From contig NZ_JAAZTS010000001.1 of assembly GCF_019239235.1 (NCBI RefSeq), forward strand, positions 399,202 to 463,201: a stretch of DNA of 64,000 nucleotides. Direction: 5' to 3'. The position numbers and the translations under genes were made by a program. This document shows, piece after piece, positions 61,362 to 64,000 of this stretch. Under the pieces are notes generated by a model, which saw only the letters and a program-made list of their open reading frames with translations, made no database searches and was not told where the DNA came from. The first letter of the stretch is position 1; every line of letters begins with the position of its first letter. This stretch comes from Caecibacteroides pullorum. Its GTDB lineage: Bacteria > Bacteroidota > Bacteroidia > Bacteroidales > Bacteroidaceae.

Positions 61362-62030
61362 TTATCTGAGCAGGAGGTCTTGCTTTTGCGAGGGGATGTT
61401 CGGCAAAATCTTTTTGAAATGGTCGAGCATCCTCTCGCGCGATTTTTGTGGCGTGCGGTCGGGGTGGCAAGCCTCGCGTCCGAAGAGCGCTTCGGGCGTA
61501 GTGAGCAGAGACCATCCCCAGCCATATTCCCGTCCGTGACGGTCGTGTGGATAGACGAAATCTTCCGTCACGATATAGCCGCCCATCTCCAAGCGGGTGA
61601 GGTAGGCGTCGAAGCGGCTCCGCATCTTCGGCCCTGTGAAGCCACAGGCCGCCCGCAGGTCGCGGGTGATGAGGCTCCCTTCGGTCCGCAGGATGTCGAG
61701 GATGCTTTCTTCGATGCTTCCTTCTTCGGGGCGGGGGCAGACGCTCCGGCGATAGTTGCAGAAGTCCGGCCACCATTCGCGGCTGATAAAGGCCGCCTTG
61801 TTTTGGAAGAACTTGCCGTAGGCGCATCCGCTCTCCTGAAGGATGGCGCCCTTCCACGTCCAGAGGGGCCATTCCCATCCGCCGTCGGGCAGGCGGGTGT
61901 ATTGGCAATCTTCGTCCGTCACTTCTTCGGCCGACCAGCCTTCGACGCCCATGCTGAGCAGGGGCAGGAAGCCTATTTCGTTGATGTAGTCTATCAGTTC
62001 GGGGCAGGAATGTAAGCGTTCTTTTCTCAT
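61362..62030 (-). CDS. AlkZ-related winged-helix protein
   Basis: This 222-residue protein has the pattern of the AlkZ-related group: GFLPLLSMGVEGWSAEEVT, WPLWTWKG, CAYGKFFQNKAAFISREWWPDFCNYRR, then a winged-helix part (EESILDILRTEGSLITRDLRAACG) and TRLEMGGYIVTEDFVY. AlkZ/YcaQ proteins unhook interstrand DNA crosslinks; this short form may be a regulator or a partial relative. It is read toward prfC. No operon partner is evident. Confidence 0.8.
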   Translation of the reverse strand: MRKERLHSCPELIDYINEIGFLPLLSMGVEGWSAEEVTDEDCQYTRLPDGGWEWPLWTWKGAILQESGCAYGKFFQNKAAFISREWWPDFCNYRRSVCPRPEEGSIEESILDILRTEGSLITRDLRAACGFTGPKMRSRFDAYLTRLEMGGYIVTEDFVYPHDRHGREYGWGWSLLTTPEALFGREACHPDRTPQKSRERMLDHFKKILPNIPSQKQDLLLR

Positions 62031-62079
62031 TTTCTCGAGTTCTCCATTGGTTTTCTGCTACGGAGGGATGCGATGCATT

Positions 62080-62088
62080 CCCCCCCCC
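62080..62088. repeat. Nine-C homopolymer upstream of the AlkZ-related gene
   Basis: A run of nine C residues lies about 50 bases upstream of the ATG at 62030, in a 150-base gap with no other recognised feature. Such runs mutate easily in length. Confidence 0.9.
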
Positions 62089-62178
62089 GTTAGCTTCTTC
62101 AAAGTTATAAGTTTAATTTCATCTTTTGCCATGTTGGTGCGGAAAATTTTTGAGTGTGTGCACTTGAAGCGTACGCCC

Positions 62179-62592
62179 TCAGCCGACGCTGATCCACACC
62201 CCTTCGCCCAGCGGGCGGGAGGCCAGTCGGCGCACGAGGCGATGTTCCCAGAGGCGCGAGTCGAGCACCTTGCCGGGCTTCACGCGCAGGCCCACGAGGA
62301 TGCATCCCTCCGTGTCGTCGGGCGTGTTGCCGGCATGGATGCGGATGCCCTCGAACTGGGGCACGTGGAGCAGCAGGGGCAGCCATTTTTTAAACTTGGG
62401 GCTCCAAGTGACCGCCACGGGGTAGCGCCCGTCGGGGATGGCCGTGCGGCCTGCTATCTTGTGGCCGGGCCTGCCTGGGCCCAAGTCGCGCCACGTAGGC
62501 TCCAGCGTGTCGCAAAAGTGTTCGCCGTCTATCTCGAGGCGGCCCATGGTGTAGTCTTTAGTCTTTTCGGTTCGTGTCAAGGTCAATTCCAT
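62179..62592 (-). CDS. DUF5675 family protein
   Basis: This 137-residue protein has the DUF5675 pattern: ELTLTRTEKTKDYTMGRLEIDG, GRTAIPDGRYPVAVTWSPKF and GIRIHAGNTPDDTEGCILVG. The latter resembles the active-site loop of L,D-transpeptidase folds. Such proteins are frequent in mobile or accessory blocks with DUF3987 proteins. Its start overlaps the end of the DUF3987 gene by 35 bases, so the two are coupled. Confidence 0.85.
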   Translation of the reverse strand: MELTLTRTEKTKDYTMGRLEIDGEHFCDTLEPTWRDLGPGRPGHKIAGRTAIPDGRYPVAVTWSPKFKKWLPLLLHVPQFEGIRIHAGNTPDDTEGCILVGLRVKPGKVLDSRLWEHRLVRRLASRPLGEGVWISVG

Positions 62593-64000
62593 CGCTTCTG
62601 TATTTTAGTTTTCGGTAATTGTGATTTGTGATAATTGTGATGTATCCGCGTACCTTCCATTGGCTCAGCATGTGGCTGGTGCCTTTGGCGTCGAGCCCCG
62701 CTTCCTGACGCACGCGCACGGCCTGGTCGAAGCTGAAGTCGTCGGGCAGGAGGGTCAGCAAGTTGCGACGTCCGGGCTTGTGAGGGTCGGGTGCGGGCAT
62801 GTTCATGGCGGCCTCGATGGCGTCGCCGAAGAACTCCATCTTGCATGCCAGGTCGTATTGCAAGGACCAGCGGATGAAGTCCTCGAACGTCTTGTCCCAA
62901 CGGCAACCGTTCGCCACGTAGAGCACGCACGCCTTCAGGTAAGCGATGACGTTGGCACGAAACGACAGGTTTTCGTACACACGGCTCTGCGAGAGGCGGG
63001 CGAAGTCGGCACACTCTTCCTTGAGCTTCTGCGCGAGCTTATAGGCCTGCGGACAATCTATCAAGCCCTGCGCCTTGACGAGGTTCTCGATGTAGGGGCG
63101 AAGCTCCTCGTCGAAAGCGGCGTCATACGTGCCATAGACGGGCATGTCCGCACCGATTTCGCGCTCGGGGATGGTGCAGAAGTTGATGCGCGAGATGGGA
63201 CCGTCTGTCAAAACTTTTGAGAAGTACCGCCGCCCTTTCTGGATGGTAGTCGAGGCGTTCCAATTGAAGCGGATGGTCACCTTCTCCGTCACGCTCTGCA
63301 CGCCCACACGCGTCTGCCCGTAGCGGTTGCCGGGGTCGAAGGCGAGGCACATGATTTGGAATTGTTGGCCGCCCCGTCCACTTCCGCGCAAGGCGTCGAA
63401 CTGGTCAATCTCGTTCAACTTCGTGTAGAGGAAGTGCCCGTCGGCCTCAGCCATGCGCATCACGAAGGCGGGATTGGTCATGTCCGCGTCAATCTCTTGG
63501 ATGATCAAACCTTCGGGCCTTTGTCGCTTGTCCTTGTTCGCTCCCTTCGAAGTCACCTCGTTCTTCCACTCGCGTTCGCGGCGGAGGTTGTCCTCGTCGC
63601 GTCGGCGGATGTCGGCCATGATACGGTTGATGGGCTCGGAGATGCAATCTTTTCCTGCGCCCGTGCCGGCCATCAGCACGTTCATCAAGGTGGCTTCGTG
63701 CTCCACGTTGTCGATGTATTTAAACCTTACGCGATGCAGGTGCGCACCTAGCGCGGGAAAGACGGCATGTGCCACGGCTGGTTTATAAACATCGGGCGTG
63801 CGGCTCACGAGAAGCTTTATCAGGGCGGGAAGGCGCTTGGGTAATGAAGAATGAAGAATGTCGGCTTCGCCTCCGAATGAAGAATTTTCATCATCCGCAG
63901 GCAATTCTTCATTCTTCATTCTTAATTCTTCATTTCTCAAAGATTCTTCATTCTTCATTCTTCGTTCTTCATTTTCAAGGGCCTCTTTCAGCATCCGCGG
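62558..64000 (-). CDS. DUF3987 domain protein (partial, runs off the window)
   Basis: The frame is open to the right edge, so the start is outside. The visible part (about 480 residues) has an N-terminal low-complexity stretch made of NEE(R/L)RMKNEE repeats, then the DUF3987 domain with AGTGAGKD (P-loop-like, residues about 109-116 counted from 63994). EIDADMTNPAF, YTKLNEIDQFDALRGSG and the ISRINFCTIPER segment follow. These primase/helicase-associated proteins occur in Bacteroides accessory regions, often near capsule loci, with DUF5675 or amidase genes. The repeat stretch overlaps an intergenic-type repeat that has become coding. Confidence 0.85.
   Translation of the reverse strand, partial: PRMLKEALENEERRMKNEESLRNEELRMKNEELPADDENSSFGGEADILHSSLPKRLPALIKLLVSRTPDVYKPAVAHAVFPALGAHLHRVRFKYIDNVEHEATLMNVLMAGTGAGKDCISEPINRIMADIRRRDEDNLRREREWKNEVTSKGANKDKRQRPEGLIIQEIDADMTNPAFVMRMAEADGHFLYTKLNEIDQFDALRGSGRGGQQFQIMCLAFDPGNRYGQTRVGVQSVTEKVTIRFNWNASTTIQKGRRYFSKVLTDGPISRINFCTIPEREIGADMPVYGTYDAAFDEELRPYIENLVKAQGLIDCPQAYKLAQKLKEECADFARLSQSRVYENLSFRANVIAYLKACVLYVANGCRWDKTFEDFIRWSLQYDLACKMEFFGDAIEAAMNMPAPDPHKPGRRNLLTLLPDDFSFDQAVRVRQEAGLDAKGTSHMLSQWKVRGYITIITNHNYRKLKYRSDGIDLDTNRKD
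63843..63975. repeat. AATGAAGAATGAAGAA-type repeat inside the DUF3987 gene
   Basis: Short words AATGAAGA and TCTTCATTC recur many times. GAATGAAGAATT (63875-63886) and AATTCTTCATTC (63903-63914) form a perfect 12-base inverted repeat around 16 bases. In the coding frame the repeats read NEE(R/L)RMKNEE on the minus strand. The same type of word is common in intergenic DNA of these bacteria. Confidence 0.85.

Noticed and set aside
62179..64000. Prophage or integrative element boundary near the right edge
   Set aside because: DUF5675 and DUF3987 proteins hint at accessory DNA, but no integrase, attachment site or direct repeat is visible inside the window.

Overview
The window is a 64 kb chromosomal piece of a Bacteroidales bacterium, most likely Bacteroidaceae (Bacteroides or Phocaeicola type). 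Three things point there. Most recognisable promoters match the Bacteroidetes form (TTTG, about 19-21 bases, TAnnTTTG). Several proteins are families largely confined to the phylum: a Porin_10-type porin, an OmpP1/FadL-like protein with the Bacteroides N-terminal signature, and DUF4924, DUF5606, DUF3276 and DUF3987 proteins. A 6S-type RNA also lies directly after rplT, its usual place in this order. The species cannot be fixed from sequence reading alone. No insertion sequence, prophage or CRISPR array was seen. Nearly everything is core chromosome; only the last 1.8 kb looks accessory.

Layout. 1-1300: end of infC, then rpmI, rplT and a 6S-like RNA. 1653-6431 (minus strand): aromatic 2-oxoacid module iorA-iorB-paaK, then mltG and tRNA-Thr(CGU). 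6574-12255: a 42-bp tandem array, a radical-SAM DNA-metabolism protein, a large tricorn-like S41 protease and the usual partner of the radical-SAM protein. 12262-20304: lytic transglycosylase, SDR, YjbQ, MaoC, AraC regulator, omega-amidase, acyltransferase, GH25 lysozyme and prmA. 20528-26243: envelope genes, including a Trp/Gly/Tyr-rich secreted protein next to an outer membrane barrel protein, and an ECF sigma/anti-sigma operon ending in another barrel. 26577-36062: rubrerythrin with a PerR-like Fur regulator, nadE, an orphan solute-binding protein with a porin, a CPA2 antiporter and a HIT protein. 36131-43231: an S4-domain/oxidoreductase fused frame, pth, rplY, a PUR-like protein, nusB-yajC-ybbR-coaE and DUF5606. 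43426-55138: clpB, a YeiH-type exporter with a LysR regulator, recA, bcp, a carboxy(nor)spermidine dehydrogenase, a META lipoprotein and dnaK. 55303-64000: a SPOUT methyltransferase, a zinc alcohol dehydrogenase, a LysE exporter, rfbD, prfC, an AlkZ-related protein and the DUF5675/DUF3987 block.

The most unusual material lies between genes. (i) Several intergenic arrays have units of either exactly 42 bp or 22-23 bp. Each array has its own sequence, but nearly all units carry a short palindrome. (ii) An inverted-repeat family with TTAGGCACG ends sits three times between converging transcription units. (iii) clpB and dnaK both lack the housekeeping -7 box. Both instead carry a sigma54-like GG-N10-G(C/T) element preceded by TGnCA-N3-TGnCA palindromes, which suggests a shared chaperone regulon. 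(iv) Two genes have the -7 box so close to the ATG that their mRNAs should be leaderless. (v) An S4 RNA-binding gene and a Gfo/Idh/MocA oxidoreductase gene are joined in one open frame.

All family names come from motif reading without database searches. Start sites were moved to internal ATGs where the longest open frame ran into a promoter or began with TTG.
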